Origin: Spirochaetales bacterium
GTDB taxonomy: Bacteria > Spirochaetota > Spirochaetia > Sphaerochaetales > Sphaerochaetaceae
Direction of reading: 5' to 3'
Assembly (NCBI GenBank): GCA_017962865.1
Contig: JAGCUM010000099.1
Span: 1-5,695, forward strand
Length of the DNA: 5,695 nucleotides
Both the position numbers and the translations under genes were made by a program. Below, piece by piece: positions 1-5,695 of this stretch (position 1 is its first letter; every line of letters starts with the position of its first letter). The notes under the pieces are model-generated. The model was given only the letters and a program-made list of their open reading frames with translations. It was not told the origin of the DNA and searched no databases.

Positions 1-1
1 C

Positions 2-1216
2 ATAGCCCAGTCCGTCAGCGGCGATGTCGTTGCCGTTCCGGCCGGGGTGACAGCGGAGGATATCCGTCTTGCTGCCGATTGCGTGAAGGGTGCATCCAGA
101 TCCCATCTGATCGTGAGCCTTCCGGTTTCCACGGTCCAGATGGAATACATGTACCGCCTCAAGGCCCCCAAGATGCTCGAGCGAATCACGGAGCTTGTCA
201 GTACGGCCAGGTCCATGTGTGAGGATGTGGAATTCGAGGCCCTCGATGCCACGAGAAGCGATGTTTCCTTCCTAATTCAGGCTTGTCTTGCCGCGAAGGA
301 GAGTGGGGCGACGAGTGTTTCAATCTGCGATGATGCAGGAATCATGATGCCCGAGGAGTTCGCATCCCTGGTCAAAGCAGTCAAGGATGCCGTGAAGCTT
401 CCTCTGGCCGTGAGGGTTTCCGATTCAATCAGCCTTGCCGTTGCTGATGCCCTTGCATCGCTTCAGGCGGGAGCAGATGCAGTGAAGGCCTCCGTGACCG
501 GTGACTGTCTTACTGTCGGAAGCTTTGCTCAGGCTTTCAAGACCAAGGGCGCCCAGCTGGGTCTGGAGTCTTCCCTTCATTTCACGGAGCTCCAGTCCGA
601 TATCGAGAGCCTGCTGAAGAAGATGCAGGCCGGAAACGAGAAGGACGAAAGACCTGCCATCGTGGGGTCTGCGATCTTTTTGGATTCGGAGAGTACCATC
701 CAGCAGGTCGGAATGGCTGTCAAAAGCCTCGGCTATGATCTTTCGGAAGCCGACCTCGACAAGGTCTATAGGGTCCTGATGCATTTCTGCGAGCAGAAGT
801 CCTCCATCGGAGGCAAGGAGCTCGAGGCCATCGTGGCATCCAGTGCCATGCAGGTTCCTGCTACCTACAAGCTCAAGAATTACATCGGAACAATGTCCAA
901 CAAGGTCAACAGCGTAACCAATGTAGTGCTGGAGCGCGACGGAGAGAAAATCAGCGGAATAGGTACCGGAAACGGCCCGATAGATTCAGCTTTTGCAGCT
1001 ATAGAGCAGTGTATAGGCCATCATTATGAACTGGATGATTTCCAGATCCAGGCCGTTACGGAGGGCCGCGAGTCCCTCGGTTCCACTCTTGTACGACTTA
1101 GGAGCAACGGAAAACTCTACTCCGGAAACGGTATCTCTCCGGATATCGTCGGAGCATCGATAAGGGCCTACATCAATGCCCTGAACAAGATTGCCTACGA
1201 GGAGTCCCAGAGATGA
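2..1216 (+). CDS. LeuA-like protein (IPMS/citramalate synthase superfamily), 5'-truncated, probable pseudoenzyme
   Basis: The frame is open from base 2 with no stop, so the gene begins upstream; the GTG at 47 is an internal Val. About 404 codons are visible against roughly 510 for LeuA, so about 100 N-terminal residues are missing. Numbering from the Val at 47: residues 1-180 are the HMGL-like TIM barrel, with DVEFEALDATRSD (60-72) and SICDDAG (92-98) matching the LeuA DDVEFS.EDA and NIPDTVG stretches. Residues about 215-280 are a linker region, and about 281-385 the LeuA allosteric (dimer) domain, with GTGNGPIDSAF, AVTEGRESLG and YSGNGISPDIVGAS. LeuA enzymes condense acetyl-CoA with a 2-oxoacid using a divalent metal. 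Here the HxHDDLG motif reads RVSDSIS (R123, S125) and the GERAGN Asn is Ser159, so three of four expected metal ligands are gone; the fourth lies upstream. Catalysis is therefore doubtful, while the regulatory domain looks intact. It overlaps the next gene by ATGA, implying translational coupling. LeuA-superfamily assignment is secure; function is not. Confidence 0.85.
   Translation: MAQSVSGDVVAVPAGVTAEDIRLAADCVKGASRSHLIVSLPVSTVQMEYMYRLKAPKMLERITELVSTARSMCEDVEFEALDATRSDVSFLIQACLAAKESGATSVSICDDAGIMMPEEFASLVKAVKDAVKLPLAVRVSDSISLAVADALASLQAGADAVKASVTGDCLTVGSFAQAFKTKGAQLGLESSLHFTELQSDIESLLKKMQAGNEKDERPAIVGSAIFLDSESTIQQVGMAVKSLGYDLSEADLDKVYRVLMHFCEQKSSIGGKELEAIVASSAMQVPATYKLKNYIGTMSNKVNSVTNVVLERDGEKISGIGTGNGPIDSAFAAIEQCIGHHYELDDFQIQAVTEGRESLGSTLVRLRSNGKLYSGNGISPDIVGASIRAYINALNKIAYEESQR
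1199..1204 (+). promoter_or_regulatory. Shine-Dalgarno site for the TIM barrel-acyl-CoA synthetase gene
   Basis: GAGGAG lies inside the last codons of the LeuA-like gene, eight bases before the ATG at 1213. It supports that ATG as the start and fits coupled translation across the four-base ATGA overlap. Confidence 0.7.
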
Positions 1217-3669
1217 AGATCGCTTTCTCCACCAGGGATGTCCAGAGGCCGTCGTTCTCATCGCTCTGCCGCTTTGCCGCCGATTACGGCATGGACGGTA
1301 TCGAGATCTGGAATGCATCTGAGGAAAGGCAGAGCCATTCCGACAGCATCCTTAGAGCCGAGATGGTTTCCGAGGCAAGAAACAAGCTGCGCAACAACCG
1401 CATCGAGGTCTGTGCCCTGACTTATCCTCTTGACGTCGAGTCCGACGAGGCATCTCCGATCTCCCTTGTCCAGTATGTGGATATGGCTGCCCTTGCAGGT
1501 ATAGAGAACGTGATTGTCCATGTGAGCTCCATGCCTGACGAGCAGGCGCTTCTTGCCAAGATGAATGCGGCAATCTCGCGTGCCCAGAAACAGAACATCG
1601 GAATCCTCTTCGAGACTTCAGGTCCTCTTGCCAAGACCCAGAACCTGCTTCAGATAATCAATGTGTTCGCTTCGTCGGCCATCGGAGCTGCATGGAACAT
1701 CCGCCAGACCTTCTTCGAAGGCGATGAGAGCGCAGAGACCACCATCAAGACCCTCGGTGCCTACATCCGCTACGTGAGAATAGGCGACAGGCGAGACGGT
1801 GCGGATGTACTGATGGGTGAGGGAAGCCTTCCTGTAGATGACTTCCTCAAGGCCCTGAGGTCCCTCAACTACGAGGGTTTCTTCACCGTTGACTGGAACG
1901 ATGAGATCCGGGATGCGGACATCGTCCTGACCCACTTTGCAAACTTCATCTCCAGGGTCTCGGGGGAGGAGGCCAAGACCTCTGCACTCTATGAGAACCG
2001 CTCGGGCACGGGTACATTCCCGTGGAAGAAGTACGAGGTCATAGACGCCACCTTCGGCGATGTGCTGGACAAGATGGCGGAAACTTATCCCGATCAGTAT
2101 GCAATCAAATGCACAACCCTTGATTATACAAGGACATACAGGGAATTCAGACGTGATGTGGACCGTGTTGCGGCAGCTTTCATATCAATGGGAGTCAAGC
2201 CCGGCTACCATGTTGCCGTCTGGGCAACCAACATCCCCGCATGGTTTCTGTCCTTCTGGGCAGCCACCAAGATAGGTGCAGTCCTTGTCACTGTGAATAC
2301 CGCCTACAAGATTCATGAGGCCGAATATCTTCTGAGGCAGTCGGACACCCATACGCTTGTTATGATCGAGAGCGTCAGGGAGTCGAACTACAAGCAGATA
2401 ATCCAGGAGCTCTGTCCCGAGCTGGCAACCCACAGAAAGGGCGAGCCTCTCTTTGCAAAGAGACTGCCGTTTTTGCGCAATGTGGTTACCGTCGGTTTCG
2501 AGATGGACGGAGCCCTCTCATGGGAGCAGATGCTCGAGCGTGCAGACGATGTTCCGATGGAGGAGGTCCGCCGCAGGGCTTCGATGGTAAGACCCGATGA
2601 CGTGTGCAACATGCAGTACACCTCAGGAACCACCGGATTCCCCAAGGGCGTCATGCTTACCCACAGAAACATCATCAACAACGGAAAGACCATCGGTGAC
2701 AGGATGGACATCTCGACTGCCGACCGCATGATGATTCAGGTTCCGATGTTCCACTGCTTCGGCATGGTCCTGTCGATGACGAACCTGATGACTCACGGCG
2801 GTACGATCTGTCCGATGCCTTACTTCTCGCCCAAGTCATCGCTGGCCTGCATAAATCAGGAAAAGATAACCTGTTTCAACGGTGTACCTACAATGTTTAT
2901 AGCTATGTTCAATCATGAGGACTTCGTTCATACGGATTTCTCCTACATGAGAACAGGCATAATGGCCGGTTCGAACTGTCCTCCCGACCTTATGAGAAGG
3001 GCAGCCATCGAGATGAACATGACCGAAATCCTATCCGTCTACGGACAGACCGAGAGCTCGCCCGGGTGCACCATGGGAGAGGTCAACGAGGACCTCGATC
3101 ATAGGGTTGAGACCGTCGGTTCGGCCTTCCCGGGAATCGAGTGCAAGATCATCGATCCCGAGACCGGAAAGGATCTCCCCGACGGCGAGAACGGTGAATT
3201 CGTCGCACGCGGCTTCAATATCATGAAAGGTTATTACAAGATGCCCGAGGCCACTGCCAAGACCATCGATGCCGACGGATGGCTCCATACCGGAGATATC
3301 TGCTGCCGCACCAGCGACGGCTACTACAAGGTAACCGGCCGTCTGAAGGACATGATCATCCGCGGAGGAGAGAACATCTATCCGAGGGAGATCGAGGAGT
3401 TCTACCTCACGAATCCCAAGGTCCGCGATGTTCAGGTCGTGGGAGTGAAGGACAAGGTCTACGGAGAGGAGGCCTGCGCCTGGGTCGTGCTTCATGAGGG
3501 TCAGAGTGCGGACGAGGCGGAGATGAAGGACTACGGCTACAAGTCCATGGCAAGGCATAAGGTGCCCAGGTACTTCATGTTCGTGGATACCTTCCCGATG
3601 AATGCCGCCGGAAAGATTCTCAAATACAGGATGAAGGAAGAGTCGGAGAAGATTCTGAATCTTGTCTGA
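1213..3669 (+). CDS. Fusion of xylose-isomerase-like TIM barrel with ACSF2-type acyl-CoA synthetase
   Basis: 818 residues. Residues 1-250 form a sugar-phosphate isomerase/epimerase-like (AP endonuclease 2 superfamily) barrel: GMDGIEIWN (26-34), ILFETSG (131-137), LGAYIRYVRIGD (181-192), MGEGSLPVDDFL (201-212). Usual metal ligands look changed: the family's WDxxH is WNIRQ (N162, Q165), HVHxKD is YVRIGD (R189) and the final Glu is Asp227; only Glu134 remains. Residues about 270-818 are a full-length AMP-forming acyl-CoA synthetase, which makes an acyl-adenylate and then the CoA thioester. Its motifs are P-loop YTSGTTGFPKG (469-479), YGQTE (610-614), the adenosine-binding TGD (693-695), hinge GRLKD (709-713), GGENIYP (718-724) and catalytic Lys801 in NAAGK. 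The text between motifs (VPMFHCFG, FNGVPTMF, IMAGSNCPP) resembles ACSF2-type medium-chain ligases. The enzyme half appears fully active; the substrate is unknown. The protein should be cytosolic, as no signal peptide or membrane segment is seen. ATG start is supported by GAGGAG at 1199 and by overlap with the LeuA-like gene. Confidence 0.93.
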   Translation: MKIAFSTRDVQRPSFSSLCRFAADYGMDGIEIWNASEERQSHSDSILRAEMVSEARNKLRNNRIEVCALTYPLDVESDEASPISLVQYVDMAALAGIENVIVHVSSMPDEQALLAKMNAAISRAQKQNIGILFETSGPLAKTQNLLQIINVFASSAIGAAWNIRQTFFEGDESAETTIKTLGAYIRYVRIGDRRDGADVLMGEGSLPVDDFLKALRSLNYEGFFTVDWNDEIRDADIVLTHFANFISRVSGEEAKTSALYENRSGTGTFPWKKYEVIDATFGDVLDKMAETYPDQYAIKCTTLDYTRTYREFRRDVDRVAAAFISMGVKPGYHVAVWATNIPAWFLSFWAATKIGAVLVTVNTAYKIHEAEYLLRQSDTHTLVMIESVRESNYKQIIQELCPELATHRKGEPLFAKRLPFLRNVVTVGFEMDGALSWEQMLERADDVPMEEVRRRASMVRPDDVCNMQYTSGTTGFPKGVMLTHRNIINNGKTIGDRMDISTADRMMIQVPMFHCFGMVLSMTNLMTHGGTICPMPYFSPKSSLACINQEKITCFNGVPTMFIAMFNHEDFVHTDFSYMRTGIMAGSNCPPDLMRRAAIEMNMTEILSVYGQTESSPGCTMGEVNEDLDHRVETVGSAFPGIECKIIDPETGKDLPDGENGEFVARGFNIMKGYYKMPEATAKTIDADGWLHTGDICCRTSDGYYKVTGRLKDMIIRGGENIYPREIEEFYLTNPKVRDVQVVGVKDKVYGEEACAWVVLHEGQSADEAEMKDYGYKSMARHKVPRYFMFVDTFPMNAAGKILKYRMKEESEKILNLV

Positions 3670-3686
3670 CACTTGAGTCGTTTCTG

Positions 3687-3715
3687 TTGACAAAAACACC
3701 CTAAAGTGGTAGAAA
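3687..3715 (+). promoter_or_regulatory. Sigma70/sigmaA-type promoter of the T-box-controlled gene
   Basis: A perfect -35 TTGACA (3687-3692) is followed, after a 17-base spacer, by TAGAAA (3710-3715), which matches four of six bases of the -10 consensus. Transcription would start near 3721-3724, just before T-box stem I, which is where a leader promoter is expected. It lies 18 bases past the stop of the preceding gene, so the third gene has its own transcription start. No convincing intrinsic terminator separates it from gene 2, so read-through into the leader is also possible. Confidence 0.72.
3700..3710 (+). repeat. 11-base direct repeat, copy 1 (promoter spacer)
   Basis: CCTAAAGTGGT sits in the -35/-10 spacer and ends on the first base of the -10. 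An identical copy lies at 3892-3902 in the T-box leader. It may be chance, or a remnant of leader duplication; no function is assigned. Confidence 0.4.
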
Positions 3716-3805
3716 AAGCGCAATAGCGTTGACGAAGACGGTTCAGGAAGATAGCATCAGCGAGCTGGGTACGGTGAGAGCCAGTTGCGAAGGGCCTGAA
3801 AACCT

Positions 3806-3808
3806 ATC
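3806..3808 (+). promoter_or_regulatory. T-box specifier codon AUC (isoleucine)
   Basis: ATC is followed by one A (3809) and then by the CTTCC strand of the basal stem I helix. This is the usual T-box geometry of codon, purine, helix, leading to CCGAGCTG. The antiterminator bulge reads TGGT, which would pair with a tRNA ending in ACCA, consistent with the discriminator A of tRNA-Ile. Tyr, Leu and Val tRNAs also commonly carry A there, so the bulge alone is not decisive. The main alternative is CTA (Leu) two bases earlier, which breaks the spacing. Confidence 0.68.
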
Positions 3809-3891
3809 ACTTCCGAGCTGGGGGAAGGAAAACCGGACGGTGAGTAATGTCCTCCCGAGTCTGCCGCGTAAGGGCATAGGGCTTGTTGGAG

Positions 3892-3902
3892 CCTAAAGTG
3901 GT
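3892..3902 (+). repeat. 11-base direct repeat, copy 2 (T-box leader)
   Basis: CCTAAAGTGGT is identical to 3700-3710. Here it runs into the stem III hairpin just before the T-box sequence. Part of it (AGTGGT) recurs at 3921-3926 in the T-box itself, so shared leader motifs may explain the resemblance. Confidence 0.4.
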
Positions 3903-3916
3903 GCAGGATTGCACAA

Positions 3917-3971
3917 TTTGAGTGGTACCGCGGGTATCATGTTCATGAAATGGATATGTGCTCGTCTCAAA
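3917..3971 (+). promoter_or_regulatory. T-box antiterminator
   Basis: Helix A1 is formed by TTTGAG (3917-3922) with CTCAAA (3966-3971). The seven-base bulge TGGTACC (3923-3929) carries the UGGN that binds the tRNA acceptor end. Helix A2 pairs GCGGG (3930-3934) with CTCGT (3961-3965), using two G-U pairs. The 3' strands of both helices are the same bases that form the 5' arm of the terminator, so the two structures exclude one another. This is the expected on/off switch. Confidence 0.88.
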
Positions 3972-4004
3972 GAACTGATGAAGTCTTTGGGACGAGCTTT
4001 TTTT
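3960..4004 (+). terminator. Intrinsic terminator of the T-box leader
   Basis: A 14-base-pair stem pairs GCTCGTCTCAAAGA (3960-3973) with TCTTTGGGACGAGC (3984-3997), with a single G-U pair and a ten-base loop, followed by seven T residues (3998-4004). It forms by default when charged tRNA is abundant and would stop transcription 25 bases before the GTG start. Confidence 0.95.
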
Positions 4005-4018
4005 GTTTCTGAAGGCGG

Positions 4019-4026
4019 AAGGAGGA
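4019..4026 (+). promoter_or_regulatory. Shine-Dalgarno site fixing a GTG start
   Basis: AAGGAGGA is an almost perfect anti-SD match. Only four bases separate GGAGG from the GTG at 4030, a little tight. The next in-frame ATG (4081) would remove the first helix of the HTH, so GTG is preferred. Confidence 0.75.
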
Positions 4027-4029
4027 ATT

Positions 4030-5695
4030 GTGGACACCACGAAATCGCAGCTTCTGGAAGTTGCCTCCCGTATCAGGGAAATGCGCGAGATCCTGGGTTA
4101 TTCCCAGAACACCATGGCGCAGCGCACGAATCTCAGCCTTGCAGAGTACAAGGCCTATGAGAGCGGGGAGACGGACCTTCCGTTCTCCTTCATACACAAG
4201 TGCGCCCTTGCATTCAACATCGATATCACCGACCTTCTGGAAGGACATTCGACCAGACTGACTTCCTACACGGTCACAAGGCGCGGTCACGGTCAGCAGA
4301 CGGCCAAGGAGATGGGAATCGACATCCAGAACCTGGCTCCCAAGTTCAAGAACAAGATCGCCGAGCCTTACTGGGTCAAATACGACTACTCCGAGGAGCT
4401 CCAGAGCAAGCCGATTCAGCTTGCCACGCATGCCGGACAGGAGTTCGACATCGTCATAAGCGGTTCTCTTCTGGTTCAGGTCGGAACCAACAAGGAAGTC
4501 CTCCACGAGGGCGATTGTATCTACTACAACTCATCCACACCCCACGGAATGATAGCCATAGACGGCAAGGACTGTCTGTTCGTGGCAGTTGTTCTTCCCG
4601 GAGAGGATGAGACCGTCGATGCCGGAACCAACCTCATGGCCAGTATGGCCGTTCCTTCCTCGCTGAAGCTTCTTGCAAACAAGTTCGCAGACTGCAAGGA
4701 GAACGCGAAGGGCAGCCTGGTGGATGTGTCGTTCAAGAATGCCGAGAAGTTCAACTTCGGCTACGACATCGTCGATGCCCTTGCAGAAAAATATCCTGAG
4801 AAGCTTGCCATGATCCATCTGGACAAGGAGAAGAACGAGAGACGCTTCACGTTCATGGACATCAAGCGTGAGAGCGCAAGAGTTGCCAATTACTTCGTGT
4901 CCATGGGAATAGGCAAGGGCGACAAGGTCATGCTGGTGCTCAAGAGGCACTATCAGTTCTGGCCTGCCATGGTGGCACTCCACAAGATCGGAGCCATCGC
5001 CATTCCGGCAACGTATCAGCTTCGCGAGCACGATTTCGAATACCGTTTCAATGCCGCAGGCGTGAAGGCCATCGTCTGTACTGCCGACGGCGACTGTGCA
5101 CAGATAGTGGACAAGGTCCAGCCGCAGTGTCCCACTCTGACTCTGAAGATGTTAGTGGGCGGACAGAGAGAGGGCTGGAGGGACTTCAACAAGGAGTATC
5201 CGATGTTCAAGAGCTCCTTCAGGCGCACGGCCGAAACCCCATGCGGCGATGAGCCTGCTCTGATGTTCTTCTCATCGGGTACCACGGGCAATCCCAAGAT
5301 GGTGGAGCACAAGCACACCTATGCCCTGGGACACTTCCTTACTGCAAAATATTGGCACTGTTGTGAGCCTGACGGCCTTCATTTCACCATTTCCGACACC
5401 GGATGGGGAAAGAGCCTCTGGGGCAAACTGTACGGCCAGTGGATGTGCGAGGGAGCGGTTTTCGTCTACGATTTCGACCGCTTCCACGCGGATGATATCC
5501 TGCCGATGTTCGCCAAGTACCATATCACGACCTTCTGCGCACCGCCCACGATGCTCAGGATGATGATCAAGGAAGACCTGTCCAAGTACGATTTCTCCTC
5601 CGTGCGTCACATGACAACCGCAGGAGTGGCCCTGAACCCGGAGGTTGCAATGCAGTTCTACAAGGCAACCGGTCTGGAGATCTGCGAGGGCTTCG
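4030..5695 (+). CDS. XRE helix-turn-helix / cupin / medium-chain acyl-CoA synthetase fusion, 3'-truncated
   Basis: 555 codons are open to the window edge; perhaps 200 C-terminal residues are missing. Residues about 8-72 are an XRE-type HTH (SRIREMREILGYSQNTMAQ at 13-31, then YKAYESGETDLP). Residues about 125-190 are a cupin with HAGQEFDIVISG (134-145) and GDCIYYNSSTPHG (161-173); the first motif keeps one His, so metal binding is uncertain. From about 240 on is an AMP-forming acyl-CoA synthetase with P-loop SSGTTGNPK (415-423), ISDTGWGKSLWGKLYGQW (454-471), FCAPPTM (502-508) and CEGF at the edge, where GQTE should follow. The long matching stretches recall the medium-chain synthetase of Methanosarcina acetivorans, reported to favour 2-methylbutyrate; this comparison is from memory. 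The likely role is activation of a short or branched acid to its CoA ester in the cytosol, possibly with DNA-binding feedback. The gene is controlled by its own promoter and an Ile-type T-box. The domain order is clear; the substrate is inferred. The missing C-terminus should hold the TGD motif and catalytic Lys. Confidence 0.92.
   Translation, partial: MDTTKSQLLEVASRIREMREILGYSQNTMAQRTNLSLAEYKAYESGETDLPFSFIHKCALAFNIDITDLLEGHSTRLTSYTVTRRGHGQQTAKEMGIDIQNLAPKFKNKIAEPYWVKYDYSEELQSKPIQLATHAGQEFDIVISGSLLVQVGTNKEVLHEGDCIYYNSSTPHGMIAIDGKDCLFVAVVLPGEDETVDAGTNLMASMAVPSSLKLLANKFADCKENAKGSLVDVSFKNAEKFNFGYDIVDALAEKYPEKLAMIHLDKEKNERRFTFMDIKRESARVANYFVSMGIGKGDKVMLVLKRHYQFWPAMVALHKIGAIAIPATYQLREHDFEYRFNAAGVKAIVCTADGDCAQIVDKVQPQCPTLTLKMLVGGQREGWRDFNKEYPMFKSSFRRTAETPCGDEPALMFFSSGTTGNPKMVEHKHTYALGHFLTAKYWHCCEPDGLHFTISDTGWGKSLWGKLYGQWMCEGAVFVYDFDRFHADDILPMFAKYHITTFCAPPTMLRMMIKEDLSKYDFSSVRHMTTAGVALNPEVAMQFYKATGLEICEGF

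Larger units (their letters stand above)
3722..4004 (+). promoter_or_regulatory. T-box riboswitch leader, probable tRNA-Ile specificity
   Basis: This is a tRNA-sensing leader: uncharged tRNA pairs with the specifier codon in stem I and, through its 3' NCCA, with the antiterminator bulge, allowing read-through. Stem I contains the basal helix GGAAG (3746-3750) with CTTCC (3810-3814), and an apical stem CTGG (3765-3768) with CCAG (3781-3784) that encloses a GGTGAGAG loop typical of T-boxes. The middle (about 3840-3890, with GAGTAATG and GCCGCGTAAGGGC) resembles the stem II/IIA/B part. A small hairpin GTGCA-GGAT-TGCAC (3901-3914) fits stem III. The near-invariant T-box sequence GTGGTACCGCG follows at 3922-3932, then the terminator. 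The element controls the HTH-cupin-acyl-CoA synthetase gene 26 bases downstream, an unusual target for this riboswitch class. The T-box class is essentially certain; the amino acid specificity is less so. Confidence 0.95.

Noticed and set aside
47..49. GTG at 47 as the start of the LeuA-like gene.
   Set aside because: The frame stays open to base 2 with protein-like sequence, no good Shine-Dalgarno site precedes it, and a start here would remove the beginning of the barrel that all LeuA relatives have.
3670..3686. Intrinsic terminator after gene 2.
   Set aside because: No stable hairpin followed by a T-run is visible between the stop codon and the -35 box.
3031..3723. 230-residue open frame on the minus strand.
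   Set aside because: It lies almost entirely antisense to the conserved C-terminal half of the acyl-CoA synthetase, has no recognisable domain, and runs through the promoter region. It is a shadow of the real gene's codon pattern.
3804..3806. CTA (leucine) as the T-box specifier codon.
   Set aside because: It would leave three unpaired bases between codon and basal helix. ATC gives the usual codon-purine-helix spacing. It is kept as a second choice because of the LeuA-like neighbour.
3909..4160. Small + strand open frame across the terminator and the start of gene 3.
   Set aside because: It crosses the T-box antiterminator and terminator and overlaps the HTH codons in another frame, with no family resemblance.
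4531..5031. 166-residue open frame on the minus strand.
   Set aside because: Antisense to the cupin/ligase region of gene 3, with no recognisable motif; a codon-bias shadow.
4030..5695. Archaeal origin of the window, suggested by the Methanosarcina-like synthetase.
   Set aside because: T-box leaders, TTGACA/-10 promoters and attenuating intrinsic terminators are bacterial. Shared enzyme families or past gene transfer explain the resemblance.
1..5695. CRISPR array, tRNA or rRNA gene, insertion sequence or attachment site.
   Set aside because: No spaced repeats, cloverleaf, rRNA-like sequence, transposase motifs or flanking inverted repeats were seen on either strand.

Overview
The window looks like a mid-to-high GC genome (a little over half G+C by eye) of a fermentative, anaerobe-type bacterium. 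The best clue is the intergenic region. It carries a sigma70-type promoter, a complete T-box leader that senses tRNA, and an intrinsic terminator. T-boxes are known mainly from Bacillota and Actinomycetota, with a few other bacterial phyla, so a bacterium near Clostridia or Coriobacteriia is most likely. The last gene nonetheless resembles an archaeal-type medium-chain acyl-CoA synthetase. I cannot name a genus.

Layout, all on the + strand. (1) Positions 2-1216 hold the 3' part of a LeuA-like gene (2-isopropylmalate / citramalate / homocitrate synthase superfamily). Its allosteric domain is well preserved, but its catalytic barrel has lost the metal-binding HxH motif. (2) Positions 1213-3669 overlap gene 1 by four bases (ATGA). 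They encode an 818-residue fusion of a xylose-isomerase-like TIM barrel, whose metal ligands are mostly replaced, to a complete acyl-CoA synthetase of the ACSF2 type. (3) Positions 3670-4029 are non-coding: a TTGACA-N17-TAGAAA promoter, then a T-box riboswitch whose specifier reads best as AUC (isoleucine), its antiterminator and terminator, and a strong Shine-Dalgarno site. (4) From 4030 to the window end runs a GTG-started gene, cut by the edge, encoding an XRE helix-turn-helix, a cupin and a medium-chain acyl-CoA synthetase in one chain.

How the parts may work together (inference). Two acid-activating enzymes lie beside a LeuA-like protein, and one of them is placed under an apparent tRNA-Ile sensor. 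The best-fitting idea is uptake of short branched-chain acids (2-methylbutyrate, isobutyrate, isovalerate) as CoA esters. These could feed branched-chain amino acid synthesis by reductive carboxylation through a 2-oxoacid:ferredoxin oxidoreductase that is not in this window. The LeuA-like protein and the isomerase-like domain look like pseudoenzymes and may sense or scaffold instead of catalysing. The HTH-cupin front end suggests that the third protein is a regulator-enzyme chimera. The sequence directly shows the domains, the substitutions and the T-box; the pathway is a hypothesis.
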